A stretch of 64,000 nucleotides of DNA. Source: Iamia sp. SCSIO 61187 (GTDB lineage: Bacteria; Actinomycetota; Acidimicrobiia; Acidimicrobiales; Iamiaceae). The notes beneath the pieces were generated by a model. It did no database searches, had not been told where the DNA came from, and saw only the letters and a list, made by a program, of their open reading frames with translations. Positions 29,612 to 39,272 of this stretch are shown here, in pieces. The stretch is taken from the NCBI RefSeq assembly GCF_019443745.1, contig NZ_CP050948.1, forward strand, positions 4,282,001 to 4,346,000. Reading direction: 5' to 3'. Within the stretch, counting starts at the first letter, position 1. Each line of letters starts with the position of its first letter. The translations under genes and the position numbers were made by a program.

Positions 29612-31486
29612 TCAGGCGCCGGCGCGGGCCTTGCCGACCTCGTCGAGGAACTCCTTGTTGGTCTTGAAGGTCCTGAGCCGGTCGAGCAGGAGCTCGAGGG
29701 CGGCGGCCTCGGGGGCGCCGCCGTCCTTGGCGGCGCCGTCCTTCACCGCGCCGAGCACCTTGCGCAGGGTGTCGACCTGGCCCACTTGGCGCCGCTCGAA
29801 CAGCAGCTCCTCGTGGCGGGTCGAGCTGGCGTCGACGTCGATGGCGGGGAAGACGCGCCGCTCGGCCAGGCGCCGGCTGAGCCGAAGCTCCATGTTCCCG
29901 GTGCCCTTGAACTCCTCGAAGATGTGCTCGTCCATCTTCGAGCCGGTCTCGACCAGGGCGGTGGCGAGGATCGTCAGCGAGCCGCCCTCCTCGGCGTTGC
30001 GGGCGGCGCCGAAGAACTTCTTGGGCGGGTACAGGGCGGCGGCGTCGATGCCGCCGCTCATGATCCGCCCGCTGGGCGGGGCGGCCAGGTTGTAGGCCCG
30101 GGCCAGGCGGGTGATGCCGTCGAGCATGATCACGACGTCCTGACCGTCCTCGACGAGGCGCTTGGCCCGCTCGATCACCAGCTCGGCGACCTGGATGTGC
30201 TCCTCGCTGGGCCGGTCGAACGTCGACGCCGCCACCTCGCCGTTGATCAGCCACCGGCGCATGTCGGTGACCTCCTCGGGGCGCTCGTCGACCAGCAGGA
30301 CGATGAGGGTGACGTCGGGCGAGTTGAGCTCGATCGACCGGGCGATCTGCTTCATGATCGTGGTCTTGCCGGCCTTGGGCGGCGACACGATCAGGCCCCG
30401 CTGGCCCTTCCCGATGGGGGCGAGCAGGTCGATGATCCGGGTCGTCATGGTGGCGGCGGCGCCCTCGGTCTCGAGCGGGAGGCGCTCGTCGGGGAACAGC
30501 GGGGTCAGCTCCTCGAAGCGGCGGCGCTCGCGGGCGTGGTCGGGGGCGGCCCCGTTCACGGCGTCGATCTGCAGGAGCGCCGGGTTCTTCTCGTTGCGGG
30601 ACGCAGGCCGGCTGCGGCCGGTGACGCGGTCGCCCTTGCGCAGGCCGAACTGGCGGACCTGCTTGACCGAGACGTAGACGTCGTCGGTCGAGGGCAGGTA
30701 GCCGCGGAGGCGCAGGAACCCGTAGCCGTCGTCGCGCAGGTCGAGGAAGCCCTCGACCTCGACCGGCTCGCCCTCGTACTGGTGGTCGGGCTGGCCGTCT
30801 CGATTGCGGCCCCGGCGCCGCCGGCGGCGGTTGCCGTCCTCGGGCTCGTCGCCGTCGCCGCCCGGGCCGGACCCGCCCGGCTCCTTGGCGTTCGGGTCGG
30901 CGCCGCCCTGGTCCCGTTCGTTCGGGGTGGCCCCGCCCTGGCCCCGGTCGCGCCCCTGGCCCTGGTCCCGGCCCTGGCCCTGGCCCTGGTCCCGGCCCTG
31001 GCCCTGGTCCCGGCCCTGGTCCCGGCCCTGGTCCCGGCCCTGGCCCTGGTCGCGCCGTGGGCCCTGGTCGCCCTTCGGGGCCGGGTCCCGGCCGGGGCCC
31101 TGGTCGCGCCGCGAGCCCTGGTCCTGGTCGCCCTTCGGGCCCTGGTCACGGCCGCCACGGTCCGCCGCGGGTCGGGAGCCCGGCCCGGCCCGGTCGCGGC
31201 CGCCGTCGTCCGCCGCCGCCTCGGTCGTGGCGCCGTCGGCCTCGTCCGGAGCGTCGCCGCTGCTCGCAGCACCTCCGGCCGCCGGGGGTGCCTCGGAGGG
31301 CGCGGCGTCGGCGTCGGGCGCGTCGCTGCCGTCGCCCTCGGCGGTGACGCCCGCCAGCGTGAGGATCAGATCGACGATGTCGGCCTTCTTGGCCCGAGCC
31401 GGGGGCTTCTTGCCGAGCGACTCGGCGATCTGGCTCAGCTCGTTGCGCTCCTTGCCCTCGAGCAGGGCACGTTCGAAGCCACTCAT
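29612..31486 (-). CDS. rho: Transcription termination factor Rho with DQG-repeat insert
   Basis: A 624-residue Rho, an RNA-dependent hexameric ATPase helicase that ends transcription. The Rho N-terminal helical domain (1-48) is followed by about 190 low-complexity residues: an acidic Ala-rich part (50-95), many RDQG/QGQ units (112-193) and a basic RRRRRRGR cluster near 220. The cold-shock-like RNA-binding domain is at about 243-318, and the ATPase core has [22 protein letters not shown] and the Q/R-loop region. Actinobacterial Rho proteins often carry Arg/Asp-rich inserts; this one is unusually repetitive. Confidence 0.97.
   Translation of the reverse strand: MSGFERALLEGKERNELSQIAESLGKKPPARAKKADIVDLILTLAGVTAEGDGSDAPDADAAPSEAPPAAGGAASSGDAPDEADGATTEAAADDGGRDRAGPGSRPAADRGGRDQGPKGDQDQGSRRDQGPGRDPAPKGDQGPRRDQGQGRDQGRDQGRDQGQGRDQGQGQGRDQGQGRDRGQGGATPNERDQGGADPNAKEPGGSGPGGDGDEPEDGNRRRRRRGRNRDGQPDHQYEGEPVEVEGFLDLRDDGYGFLRLRGYLPSTDDVYVSVKQVRQFGLRKGDRVTGRSRPASRNEKNPALLQIDAVNGAAPDHARERRRFEELTPLFPDERLPLETEGAAATMTTRIIDLLAPIGKGQRGLIVSPPKAGKTTIMKQIARSIELNSPDVTLIVLLVDERPEEVTDMRRWLINGEVAASTFDRPSEEHIQVAELVIERAKRLVEDGQDVVIMLDGITRLARAYNLAAPPSGRIMSGGIDAAALYPPKKFFGAARNAEEGGSLTILATALVETGSKMDEHIFEEFKGTGNMELRLSRRLAERRVFPAIDVDASSTRHEELLFERRQVGQVDTLRKVLGAVKDGAAKDGGAPEAAALELLLDRLRTFKTNKEFLDEVGKARAGA
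30945..31135. repeat. CCCTGGTCCCGG-type tandem array in rho
   Basis: Short units of CCCTGGTCCCGG and CCCTGG alternate for roughly 190 bases and encode the RDQGQG array of Rho on the minus strand. All variants keep the frame. Confidence 0.85.
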
Positions 31487-31786
31487 GGCTGGTTCCTTTC
31501 GGGAGCCGACGGGCTCCGAGGTCCGGCGTCCGCGCCTCGAGGCTGCGGATGGCGGGGAGAAGGGACGCCCCGTCTCGGAGCCCGCGGAGACCGCAGGACA
31601 ACCCCGAGGGGACGGCCGAAGCATAGCGGCGGACCGGCGACGGCCTCGGTTCGCGGTACCGATCCCGGCCTGACAGCGCACGATCCGCACCAGGAACGGG
31701 CAGGCCGGCGACGGCGTCTGTTCCCGGTACCGATCCCGGCCTGACGGCGCACGATCCGTCCCAGGAACGGCGGGCGGGCCGACCGG
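31487..31786. other. rho upstream region
   Basis: About 300 bases lie between the rho start and the ABC exporter stop. Most of the far half is a 71-bp tandem duplication (31634-31775). The proximal 140 bases hold no gene or obvious attenuator hairpin. Confidence 0.6.
31634..31775. repeat. 71-bp tandem duplication upstream of rho
   Basis: Two adjacent copies, 31634-31704 and 31705-31775, share the exact period of 71 bases: GGTACCGATCCCGGCCTGAC recurs at 31655 and 31726, and CAGGAACGG at 31691 and 31762. About ten differences separate the copies. It may carry duplicated promoter or protein-binding elements for rho. Confidence 0.9.
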
Positions 31787-33634
31787 TCAGGCCGTCGTGC
31801 GGGTGCCGCCGACCCAGCTGCGGTGCAGGCCGGCGTAGACGCCTCCGAGGGCGACCAGCGCGTCGTGGGTGCCCTCCTCGACCAGGCGGCCGGCGTCGAA
31901 CACCAGAACCCGGTCGGCCCGCTCCGCCGTCGACAGGCGGTGGGCGACGGTCACCGTGGTCCGGCCCGCCGCCATCCGGGTGAGGGCCACGGCCAGGGCC
32001 CGCTCGGTCTCGGGGTCGACGGCGGAGGTGGCCTCGTCGAGGACCAGCAGGCCGGGGTCCGACACCTGGGCCCGGACGAGGGCCACCAGCTGGCGCTCGC
32101 CGACGGAGAGGTTGTCGCCCCGCTCCCCCGCCTCGGTGTCGAGGCCCCGGGGCAGGCGGGCGACCCACCAGCTGAGGCCCAGGTCGTCGATGGCGGCGTC
32201 GATGTCGTCGTCGGTGGCGTCGAGCCGCCCGAACCGGATGTTCTCGCGCACCGTCGTGGCGAACAGGAACCCGTCCTGGGGGACCATCCGGATGCGGTGG
32301 AGGCGCGACGTCGGGGCGACGGTCCGCAGGTCGTGCCCACCGACCTCGATGGTGCCGGCCACGGGGTCGGCGAGGCGGGCGAGGAGGCTGGCGAAGGTGG
32401 TCTTGCCCGAACCGGTCTGGCCGACGACGGCCACCGACGAGCCCGCCGCGACCTCGACCGACACGTCCTCCAGCACCAGCGGGCCGTTGCCCCCGGTGGT
32501 CGCCCGGTAGGCGAAGGCGACGTCGGTGACCCGCACGCCGAGGGGGCCCTCGGGCAGGGCGACGCCGGGGTCGGGCTCGACCACGTCGAGCGGGATGTCG
32601 AGCGTGCCCAGGACCTTCCGGGCGCCGGCCGCCGCGTTCTGGGTCTGGTCCAGGACCTCGCCCAGGTCGGCGATGGGCTGGGTGAGCAGGGTGACGAGGA
32701 AGGCGAAGGCGACGAGCTCGCCGGCGTCGAGGCCCCACGCCGGGCCCTGCCAGACGCCGACGGCGGCGACGGTCGCCACCGCGATGGCGCCGAAGATGTC
32801 CGACAGGGGGAACATGATGGCGAAGACCCGGGCCGCGCCGAGCTCGGCCCGGTACTGGCGCTGGACGGCGTGGCGCAGTCGGCGCCGGCCCCGGTCGCCC
32901 AGACCGTAGGCCCGGATCACCGGGGCGCCGCCGATGGCCTCGGAGAACTCGCCGAGGGTGTCGCCGACCCGGTCGCGCACCGCGTCCCACCGGCGCAGCT
33001 GGACCTTCTGGAGCTGGCGCAGCAGGACCGTGACGGGCACGAACACGGCGAACGCCAGGAGCGTCAGCCGCCACGAGTAGACGGCCATGACGGTGCCGAC
33101 GCCGAGGATCGTCGCCGTGGCGCTCAGCCAGACCATGGCCCCCCAGCTCCAGAACTGGGCGAGGGTCTCGACGTCGCTGGTGACCCGGGAGACGAGCACG
33201 CCCCGGCGGGACTCGGTGTGGTCGGCGGCCGAGAGGCGGTGGATGTGGTCGAAGGTGCGGACGCGCACGCCGGCCAGGCCGCTCTCGGCGGCGCGGGTCA
33301 GCCGGGCCAGCCCGATGCGCTCCAGGGTCCAGAACACGGCGATGGCGACCACGGCGATGGCCACGGCGACGGCGATGAACGTCGGGCGGTACCCGTCGGG
33401 GCCGAGGATGCCCCGGTCGAGGACCTGCTGGAGGAGGACGGGGACGGTGACCCGGCCGGCGGCGATGGCCAGGGCCAGGAGGGCGGTGAGGCCGGCGCCG
33501 TGGCGCAGCTCGGGCATCTCCCCGACGATGCGGCGGAAGGCGACGACGGCGCCCCCCTCGATGGCGTCGACGTCGTCGGGGTCGGGGGCGTGGCCCTCGT
33601 CCCGGCCCTCCTCGATCGGAAGCGGGCTGCTCAT
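31787..33634 (-). CDS. ABC exporter half-transporter with degenerate signature motif
   Basis: A 615-residue exporter subunit with six membrane helices (about 45-330) fused to one ATPase domain. Walker A GQTGSGKTT and Walker B LLVLDEATSAVD with the catalytic Glu are intact, but the signature is LSVGERQ instead of LSGGQ. This is complementary to its partner, which has a normal signature but no catalytic Glu. The pair should form a heterodimer with one working site. ATG 33634 overlaps the partner's stop by four bases. Drug or lipid export is likely; substrate unknown. Confidence 0.93.
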   Translation of the reverse strand: MSSPLPIEEGRDEGHAPDPDDVDAIEGGAVVAFRRIVGEMPELRHGAGLTALLALAIAAGRVTVPVLLQQVLDRGILGPDGYRPTFIAVAVAIAVVAIAVFWTLERIGLARLTRAAESGLAGVRVRTFDHIHRLSAADHTESRRGVLVSRVTSDVETLAQFWSWGAMVWLSATATILGVGTVMAVYSWRLTLLAFAVFVPVTVLLRQLQKVQLRRWDAVRDRVGDTLGEFSEAIGGAPVIRAYGLGDRGRRRLRHAVQRQYRAELGAARVFAIMFPLSDIFGAIAVATVAAVGVWQGPAWGLDAGELVAFAFLVTLLTQPIADLGEVLDQTQNAAAGARKVLGTLDIPLDVVEPDPGVALPEGPLGVRVTDVAFAYRATTGGNGPLVLEDVSVEVAAGSSVAVVGQTGSGKTTFASLLARLADPVAGTIEVGGHDLRTVAPTSRLHRIRMVPQDGFLFATTVRENIRFGRLDATDDDIDAAIDDLGLSWWVARLPRGLDTEAGERGDNLSVGERQLVALVRAQVSDPGLLVLDEATSAVDPETERALAVALTRMAAGRTTVTVAHRLSTAERADRVLVFDAGRLVEEGTHDALVALGGVYAGLHRSWVGGTRTTA

Positions 33635-35523
33635 CGGTGCCCTCTGTCGAACGTGGAGGCGACGGTGGCGTCGTCGTCGATGGGGTCGTCGTCGGCCTCG
33701 TAGGCCCGGACCAGGGCGGCGTAGGCGGGGACGGTCTCCAGCAGCTCGTCGTGGGGTCCCAGGGCGGCGACCCGCCCGGCCTCGAGGAACAGGACACGGT
33801 CGGCCAGGCGGATGGTCGAGACGCGGTGGGCGACCACGACGGTGGTGGTGGCCAGGGCCTCACCCAGCCCGGCGAGGATCTGGCCCTCGACCGACGGGTC
33901 GATGGCGCTGGTGGCGTCGTCGAGGATGAGCAGCCGGGGCCGGCGCACCAGGGCCCGGGCCAGGGCCAGCCGCTGGCGCTGGCCGCCCGAGAGGGTGATG
34001 CCCCGCTCGCCCAGCTCGGTGTCGAACCCGAGGGGGAGGGCGGCCACGAACCCGTCGGCCCGGGCCAGGCGGAGGGCCTCGCCCACGGCGGCGTCGAGCT
34101 CGGTGGTGCGGGCCACGTCCGGCGCCGCCTCGTCCATCCCGGCCAGGACGTTGGCCCGCACGGTGTCGGCGAAGAGGAACGACTCCTGGAACACCACGCC
34201 CACGGCGGCGGGCAGCTCGGCGGGGTCGAGGTCGGCCACGTCGACGCCGCCGAGGCGCACGTGCCCGGTGGTGGGCTCGAGCAGGCCGGCCAGGCACAGG
34301 CACAGCGAGGTCTTGCCCCCGGCGGTGGCGCCGGCGACGGCCAGCACCTCACCGGGGGCGATCGAGAACGACAGGTCGGCGAGCACCGGCGTGGCCGGGT
34401 CGTGGGCGAACGAGACACCGTCGACCTCGACCGCCAGGGCGCCGGCGGGGAGCGTCGCTGCCCCGCGGGCCGGGTGGCGGTCCCGGTCGTCGGGCGCCAG
34501 GACCTCGTCCAGGCGGGCGGCGGCCACGACCGACGGCGGCATCGACTCGAGCAGGTAGCCCATCACCCGCATCGGCGTGGTGAGCACGGCGAACAGGGCG
34601 AGGGCCTCGACGATGCCCCCCTCGCTGACCGCCCCGGTCGACAGGCGCCAGGCGCCCAGGCCGAGGACGGCGACGGCGCCGAGGTTGGGCAGGGCCGTCA
34701 GCCCGGGCTCGAACCAGGCCCGCAGCTCGCCCACCCGCACCCGCTCGTCGCGCAGCGCCCCGGCCGCCCGCCGGGCCCGCGTCGTCTCGTGGTCGGCCAG
34801 GCCGAGCGACTTGACCACCAGGGCGCCGTCGAAGCTCTCGTGGGCCACCGACGCCAGGTCGCCGTAGCGGGCCTGGGCCCGGGCGGCCGGGTGCTCGACG
34901 CGGGACGTGTAGATCCGGTTGGCGACCATCAGGGTCGGGAACACGGCCAGAGCGACCAGGGCGAGCACCCAGTCGACCATCAGGAGCCGGGCGAAGGCGA
35001 TCACGCCGATCACCACCGCGCTCATGGAGAACGGCGCCGGATTGATGAACTCGATGGCCTTCACGGCGTCGTTGTCGGCGTGGGCCATGAGCTGGCCCGC
35101 GGGCCGACGGGCGTGGAAGCGGAGGGGGGCGTCGAGGTACCGGTCGGCCAGGGCCTCCCGCCAGGTGGCGCCCATGCGGAAGGTCGTCATGCTGCAGAAG
35201 TAGCGACGGGCGACGACGCCGGCGGCCCGGGCCAGGGCCACCATCACCACGGCGCAGGTGATGACGAGGACGGTGCCGCCGTCGACGGGCCCGAAGGTGC
35301 CGCCGTCGCGCTCCTCGGCCAGACCCGGGACGATGACGTCGTCGGTGACCCGCCCGAGGGCGATGGTCGAGCCGACCGTCATCGCCGCGAACAGCCCGGC
35401 GCCCAGCACGGCCACGATGAACGGGCGGGGGTGCGTCCGGACCGACCGCCAGAGCAGGGTCATCCCCCGTCGGACGACGGAGCGCGGGTCGGGGGTCTCG
35501 TCGTCCAGCATGCCGTCAGGCAT
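33631..35523 (-). CDS. ABC exporter half-transporter with degenerate Walker B
   Basis: A 630-residue exporter subunit, first gene of a two-gene operon. Six membrane helices precede an ATPase with Walker A GATAGGKTS, a perfect LSGGQRQRLALARAL signature and Walker B LLILDDATSAID, where Asp replaces the catalytic Glu. This is the arrangement of heterodimeric exporters such as TM287/288 and BmrCD (family knowledge). ATG 35523 is the upstream of two close starts; ATG 35511 is possible. Confidence 0.93.
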   Translation of the reverse strand: MPDGMLDDETPDPRSVVRRGMTLLWRSVRTHPRPFIVAVLGAGLFAAMTVGSTIALGRVTDDVIVPGLAEERDGGTFGPVDGGTVLVITCAVVMVALARAAGVVARRYFCSMTTFRMGATWREALADRYLDAPLRFHARRPAGQLMAHADNDAVKAIEFINPAPFSMSAVVIGVIAFARLLMVDWVLALVALAVFPTLMVANRIYTSRVEHPAARAQARYGDLASVAHESFDGALVVKSLGLADHETTRARRAAGALRDERVRVGELRAWFEPGLTALPNLGAVAVLGLGAWRLSTGAVSEGGIVEALALFAVLTTPMRVMGYLLESMPPSVVAAARLDEVLAPDDRDRHPARGAATLPAGALAVEVDGVSFAHDPATPVLADLSFSIAPGEVLAVAGATAGGKTSLCLCLAGLLEPTTGHVRLGGVDVADLDPAELPAAVGVVFQESFLFADTVRANVLAGMDEAAPDVARTTELDAAVGEALRLARADGFVAALPLGFDTELGERGITLSGGQRQRLALARALVRRPRLLILDDATSAIDPSVEGQILAGLGEALATTTVVVAHRVSTIRLADRVLFLEAGRVAALGPHDELLETVPAYAALVRAYEADDDPIDDDATVASTFDRGHR

Positions 35524-35566
35524 CCAACCGACCCGGCCCCCCGACCGCAACTCCGTTCCCCTGTGA

Positions 35567-35957
35567 CCTCGGTGGCAGAGGGGAGGGCGTCCGGGATCCG
35601 CCCTCCGGGGCTTCGAGTGGACCAGCCCGACCCTCGGGCACGTCAACGTGTGGTTCGGCCAGGACTGGATCGACCCCGAGCGCACCGGCGGGCTCGTCGG
35701 GGTCGAGGGCATCCCCGGCTTCCTCGACGAGCTGGGCGAGGGGGGCGCCGCGGTGGGTGAGCCGCTGGAGGCCCTGGTCACGGATCTCCCGACGACCGGC
35801 CTCTCCATGGCCGGCTTCTACCGGTGGCTGCGGTCCCAGCCGGGCGGGCTGCTGGGCGGGGGCGGGGCCGACGCCCTCGCCGGGTTCAACCACCCGGGCC
35901 GCGAGCCCGGGCGGTTCGCCGCCTTCGCCTACGACGCCCGACGACCCGACGGCCGGA
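35567..35957 (+). pseudogene. Truncated PHP/CehA-like metallohydrolase remnant
   Basis: A plus-strand frame open only after an in-frame TGA at 35564 encodes GFEWTSPTLGHVNVWFG, FYRWLRSQPGGLLGGG and AGFNHPGREPGRFAAFAYD. These read like the middle of a secreted PHP or CehA/McbA-type metallohydrolase (the NHPGR-like metal ligand region). There is no N-terminal metal-binding half, no signal peptide and no plausible start, and the sequence runs into a terminator hairpin. It looks like a decayed gene fragment; the family assignment is tentative. Confidence 0.45.
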
Positions 35958-36009
35958 CGGTTCTGTCGCGGCACGCGCTCATCGGTGAGCGCTCAGCGCG
36001 ACAGAACCG
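35958..36009 (-). terminator. Nested hairpin terminator after nadB
   Basis: A 13-bp outer stem (35958-35970 with 35997-36009) encloses a 7-bp inner stem (35975-35981 with 35986-35992). It starts 30 bases downstream of the nadB stop on the minus strand and is positioned to end that operon. Confidence 0.75.
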
Positions 36010-36038
36010 AGGCGGCCCGGCGGCGGAGGACGGGCTCC

Positions 36039-37649
36039 TCAGACGAGGACGAGGCGGTGGCGCTGGGCGGGGTCCGTGGCGGGGTGGTCCCGCCGGGTGT
36101 GGGCGCCGCGGCTCTCGGTGCGGGACACGGCGGCGGCGATGACGGCCCGGCCGACGTCGACCAGGTTGGCCACCTCGTGGGCCTCGGGCGACAGCGGCCC
36201 GGCGGCGGCGCTGGCGGCGACGGCCGCGGCGGCGTCGACGGCGACCTGGTCGGCGTCGGCGAGCGAGGCCTCGTCGCGCACGACCCCGGCTCCGGCGGTC
36301 AGAGCCCGCTGGAGCCGGTTGCGGACGTCGGCCCACGGCTCGGTCGGCGGGACGGGGGCCGGGGGGACCGCCGCCGGTCGGGACAGCAGCACCCCGCCGA
36401 TCGTGCCCGGGCCGACCGGTCCGCCCTCCGGGTCGCCCCCGAGGACGGCCCGCATGGCCCCCGTCGGGTGGGCGCCGACCTGGCCCCGCTCGATCGCCTC
36501 CACCGCCCGGGGCCCGAACACCATCCCCTCGAGCAGCGAGTTCGACGCCAGCCGGTTCGCCCCGTGGACACCCGTGCACGACGCCTCCCCCGCGGCCCAC
36601 AGGCCCGGCAGCGACGACGAGCCGTCGAGGTCGGTGACGATCCCCCCGCAGGTGTAGTGGGCCGCCGGGGCGACGGGCAGGAGGTCGCGGGTCGGGTCGA
36701 GGCCGACCTCCCGGAGGGCGGCGTGGATCGTCGGGAAGCGGGCGGCGAACTCCTCGAGGTGCCGGGCGTCGAGGAAGACGTGGTCGATCCCCTGCGAGAC
36801 CATCACCTCCAGCTCGGCCCGGGACACGACGTCGCGCGGCTGGAGCTCGTCGACAAAGCGCTCGCCCCGGCCGTCCCGCAGCAGGGCGCCGTGGCCCCGG
36901 AGGGCCTCCGACAGGAGGGGGCGGGGCATGGCCTCGTGGTGCAGCGCCGTCGGGTGGAACTGCACGAACTCGACGTCGGCCACGGCCACGCCCGCCCGCA
37001 GGGCCATGGCGATGCCGTCGCCGGTCGCCTCCAGCGGGTTGGTGGTGACGGCGTAGAGCTGGCCGGCCCCGCCGGTGGTCACGAGGACGTTGGCCGCCCG
37101 CACGACGAGCTCCGAACCGTCGGCCCGGGTGGCGGTGACGCCGCGGCAGCGCCCGCCCTCGACGACGAGGTCGACGGCGAAGTGGTGCTCGTACAGGGCC
37201 GAGGTGCCCCGCTGGGCGGCGGCGACCAGCGCCCGCTCGACCTCCCACCCGGTGGCGGCGCCGCCGGCGTGCACGATGCGGGCCTGGCTGTGCCCGCCCT
37301 CGCGGGCGAGGAGCAGCTTGCCGTCGGGGTCGCGGTCGAAGGCGGCGCCCAGGGCGATGAGGTCGAGCACGCGGGCCGGCCCCTCGTCGACGAGCACCCG
37401 GACCGCCTCGGTGTCGCACAGCCCGACGCCGCAGGCGAGGGTGTCGGCCAGGTGGAGGTCGGTGGAGTCGGGGTCGTCGTGCAGCACGGCGGCCACCCCG
37501 CCCTGGGCCCACCGGGTCGTCGCCTGGGGCAGCTCTCCCTTGGTCAGCACCCCGACCCGCATGTTGTGGACGTCGGCGGCGCGCACCGCGGCGGACAGCC
37601 CGGCCACCCCGCTCCCCAGCACCAGCAGGTCGAGCTCCTCGGCAGCCAT
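36039..37649 (-). CDS. nadB: L-aspartate oxidase
   Basis: A 536-residue FAD enzyme that oxidises L-aspartate to iminoaspartate, the first step of de novo NAD synthesis. The FAD-binding LVLGSGVAGLSAAVRAA, the TRWAQGGVA segment, FVQFHPTAL, and the active-site region AHYTCGGIVTDLDG with GLWAAGEASCTGVHGANRLA are intact and distinguish it from SdhA/FrdA. nadA and nadC are not in this window. It is followed by a strong hairpin; panD lies 151 bases upstream in the same direction. Confidence 0.96.
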   Translation of the reverse strand: MAAEELDLLVLGSGVAGLSAAVRAADVHNMRVGVLTKGELPQATTRWAQGGVAAVLHDDPDSTDLHLADTLACGVGLCDTEAVRVLVDEGPARVLDLIALGAAFDRDPDGKLLLAREGGHSQARIVHAGGAATGWEVERALVAAAQRGTSALYEHHFAVDLVVEGGRCRGVTATRADGSELVVRAANVLVTTGGAGQLYAVTTNPLEATGDGIAMALRAGVAVADVEFVQFHPTALHHEAMPRPLLSEALRGHGALLRDGRGERFVDELQPRDVVSRAELEVMVSQGIDHVFLDARHLEEFAARFPTIHAALREVGLDPTRDLLPVAPAAHYTCGGIVTDLDGSSSLPGLWAAGEASCTGVHGANRLASNSLLEGMVFGPRAVEAIERGQVGAHPTGAMRAVLGGDPEGGPVGPGTIGGVLLSRPAAVPPAPVPPTEPWADVRNRLQRALTAGAGVVRDEASLADADQVAVDAAAAVAASAAAGPLSPEAHEVANLVDVGRAVIAAAVSRTESRGAHTRRDHPATDPAQRHRLVLV

Positions 37650-37800
37650 GACCGCTCGGTCTACCAGTCAGTGACGGTTCGTCGATCGCCCGCGCCCCGG
37701 TCCGGTGGGCCTGGCGGCAGCCCCGAAGGTGCGTGGGGTCAGCGCCAGCCCGAGCCGGCGGCGAAGCCGCTTCGGCGGGAGGGGGCCCGGCAGCACCCCG

Positions 37801-38259
37801 TCACCGGGCGCGCGGTCCCGCCTGCGACTTGGCTTCGAGGTCGGGCTCCACCTCGACGTAGCGGCGGGGGGCGGGGGAAGTGAGGTCGGCCAGGCGTTGC
37901 GCCGTCGCCTCGTCGACGACGCCGTTGGCGGTGTCGACGTGGACGATGCGCGGGGCGTAGGCGTCGAGCTCGGCGTCCTCGTAGTCGGCGTAGCTGATGA
38001 CGATGACCCGGTCGCCGGGGGACACCAGCCGGGCGGCCGCCCCGTTGAGGCAGATGGCGCCCGAGCCCCGGGGCCCCTCGATCACGTAGGTCTCGAGGCG
38101 GGCGCCGTTGTCGATGTCGAGCACGGCGACCTGTTCGAACTCGACCAGGTCGGCGGCGTCCATGAGGTCCCGGTCCACCGTGATCGAGCCGACGTAGTGC
38201 AGGTCGGCGTCGATCACCGTGGCGCGGTGGATCTTCGACTTCATCATCCGTCGTCGCAC
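37801..38259 (-). CDS. panD: Aspartate 1-decarboxylase
   Basis: A 152-residue proenzyme making beta-alanine for pantothenate. Self-cleavage occurs between Gly24 and Ser25 in HYVGSITVD to give the pyruvoyl enzyme; this numbering is canonical only with GTG 38259, which also has an AGGAGA Shine-Dalgarno seven bases upstream. [21 protein letters not shown] and VISYADY are typical. A short basic C-terminal tail is present. Confidence 0.96.
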   Translation of the reverse strand: MRRRMMKSKIHRATVIDADLHYVGSITVDRDLMDAADLVEFEQVAVLDIDNGARLETYVIEGPRGSGAICLNGAAARLVSPGDRVIVISYADYEDAELDAYAPRIVHVDTANGVVDEATAQRLADLTSPAPRRYVEVEPDLEAKSQAGPRAR

Positions 38260-38351
38260 GTGAGGTTCTCCTGGGCTGGTGGACGCCGGCGGACCGGTCG
38301 CCCCCGGGTGGGAACCCCCCCATCCTGCCCCGCTCCCCCACCCCCGGCGAA

Positions 38352-38395
38352 CTCGGTGGCAGACCTCGGACGCTCGTCCCGCATCTGCCACCGAG
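38352..38395. terminator. 12-bp stem hairpin between panC and panD
   Basis: CTCGGTGGCAGA at 38352-38363 pairs with 38384-38395 around a 20-base loop. It follows panC on the minus strand by about 25 bases and precedes panD, so it may attenuate read-through. One arm of the same sequence recurs alone at about 35569. Confidence 0.55.
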
Positions 38396-38420
38396 ATCCG
38401 GCTCGGGCGAGCGGGCTTCG

Positions 38421-39272
38421 TCAGGCGGGGACCGTGACGCCGACGTTGTCGAGGAGGCGGGGCGTCCCGACCCGGGCGGCGACGAGCAGCCGCACCTCAC
38501 CCTCGAGGCGGGCGGGCGAGACCAGGGTGTCGGCCTCGACGGCGGCGGCGTAGTCGAGCAGGACCAGCGGTTCGGTGGCCACCACCTCGGCCATGGCCGC
38601 CTCTACCGCCGCGGGGTCGCGCTCGCCCGCCTCGATGCGGGCGGCGCCGTGGCGGAGGGCCCGGTGCAGCACCGGGGCCGCCGCCCGCTCCTCGGCCGAC
38701 AGGTAGACGTTGCGGCTGGAGCGGGCCAGCCCGTCGGGCTCGCGCCGCGTCGGGCAGGCGACGACCTCGACCGGGAACGACAGGTCGGCCGCCATGCGTC
38801 GCACGACGCACACCTGCTGCCAGTCCTTCTCGCCGAAGTAGGTGCGGCCCGGGCCCATGATCGAGAACAGCTTGGCCACGACCGTCGCCACCCCGGCGAA
38901 GTGGGTGGGGCGGGTGGCCCCCTCGAAGCGGGCGGTGACGTCGTCGACCGCCACCGTCGTGAGGATCGGCCGGGGGTACATCTCCTCGACCGACGGGGCG
39001 AAGACCAGGTCGACGCCGGCCGCCTCGGCCAGGGCCAGGTCCCGGGGCAGGTCGCGGGGGTAGGCGTCGAGGTCCTCCCCCGCCCCGAACTGGAGCGGGT
39101 TGACGAAGATGCTGGCGGCGACGAGGTCGCACTCGGCCCGGGCCGCGGCCATCAGCGACACGTGGCCCTCGTGCAGGTACCCCATGGTCAGCACGAACCC
39201 GACGGTGGCACCCCCGGCCCGGGCGGCGGCGGTGGCGGACCGGACCTCGGCGATGGTGGTGACGACGTCCAT
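38421..39272 (-). CDS. panC: Pantothenate synthetase
   Basis: A 283-residue enzyme condensing pantoate and beta-alanine with ATP. The HIGH-like motif is in [12 protein letters not shown] (Tyr where Ala is common), with [17 protein letters not shown] and the KMSKS-like region [20 protein letters not shown] 39272 overlaps the DUF2520 gene stop; an in-frame GTG one codon upstream (39275) is possible. Together with panD this gives the beta-alanine branch. Confidence 0.96.
   Translation of the reverse strand: MDVVTTIAEVRSATAAARAGGATVGFVLTMGYLHEGHVSLMAAARAECDLVAASIFVNPLQFGAGEDLDAYPRDLPRDLALAEAAGVDLVFAPSVEEMYPRPILTTVAVDDVTARFEGATRPTHFAGVATVVAKLFSIMGPGRTYFGEKDWQQVCVVRRMAADLSFPVEVVACPTRREPDGLARSSRNVYLSAEERAAAPVLHRALRHGAARIEAGERDPAAVEAAMAEVVATEPLVLLDYAAAVEADTLVSPARLEGEVRLLVAARVGTPRLLDNVGVTVPA

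Noticed and set aside
30945-31135. Possible CRISPR-like array in rho
   Set aside because: Units are short, contiguous and in frame with Rho; there are no unique spacers.
35648-36142. 164-residue plus-strand gene in the gap before nadB
   Set aside because: Only the first 110 residues look protein-like, there is no N-terminal half, and the end runs through a terminator and into nadB; treated as a pseudogene.
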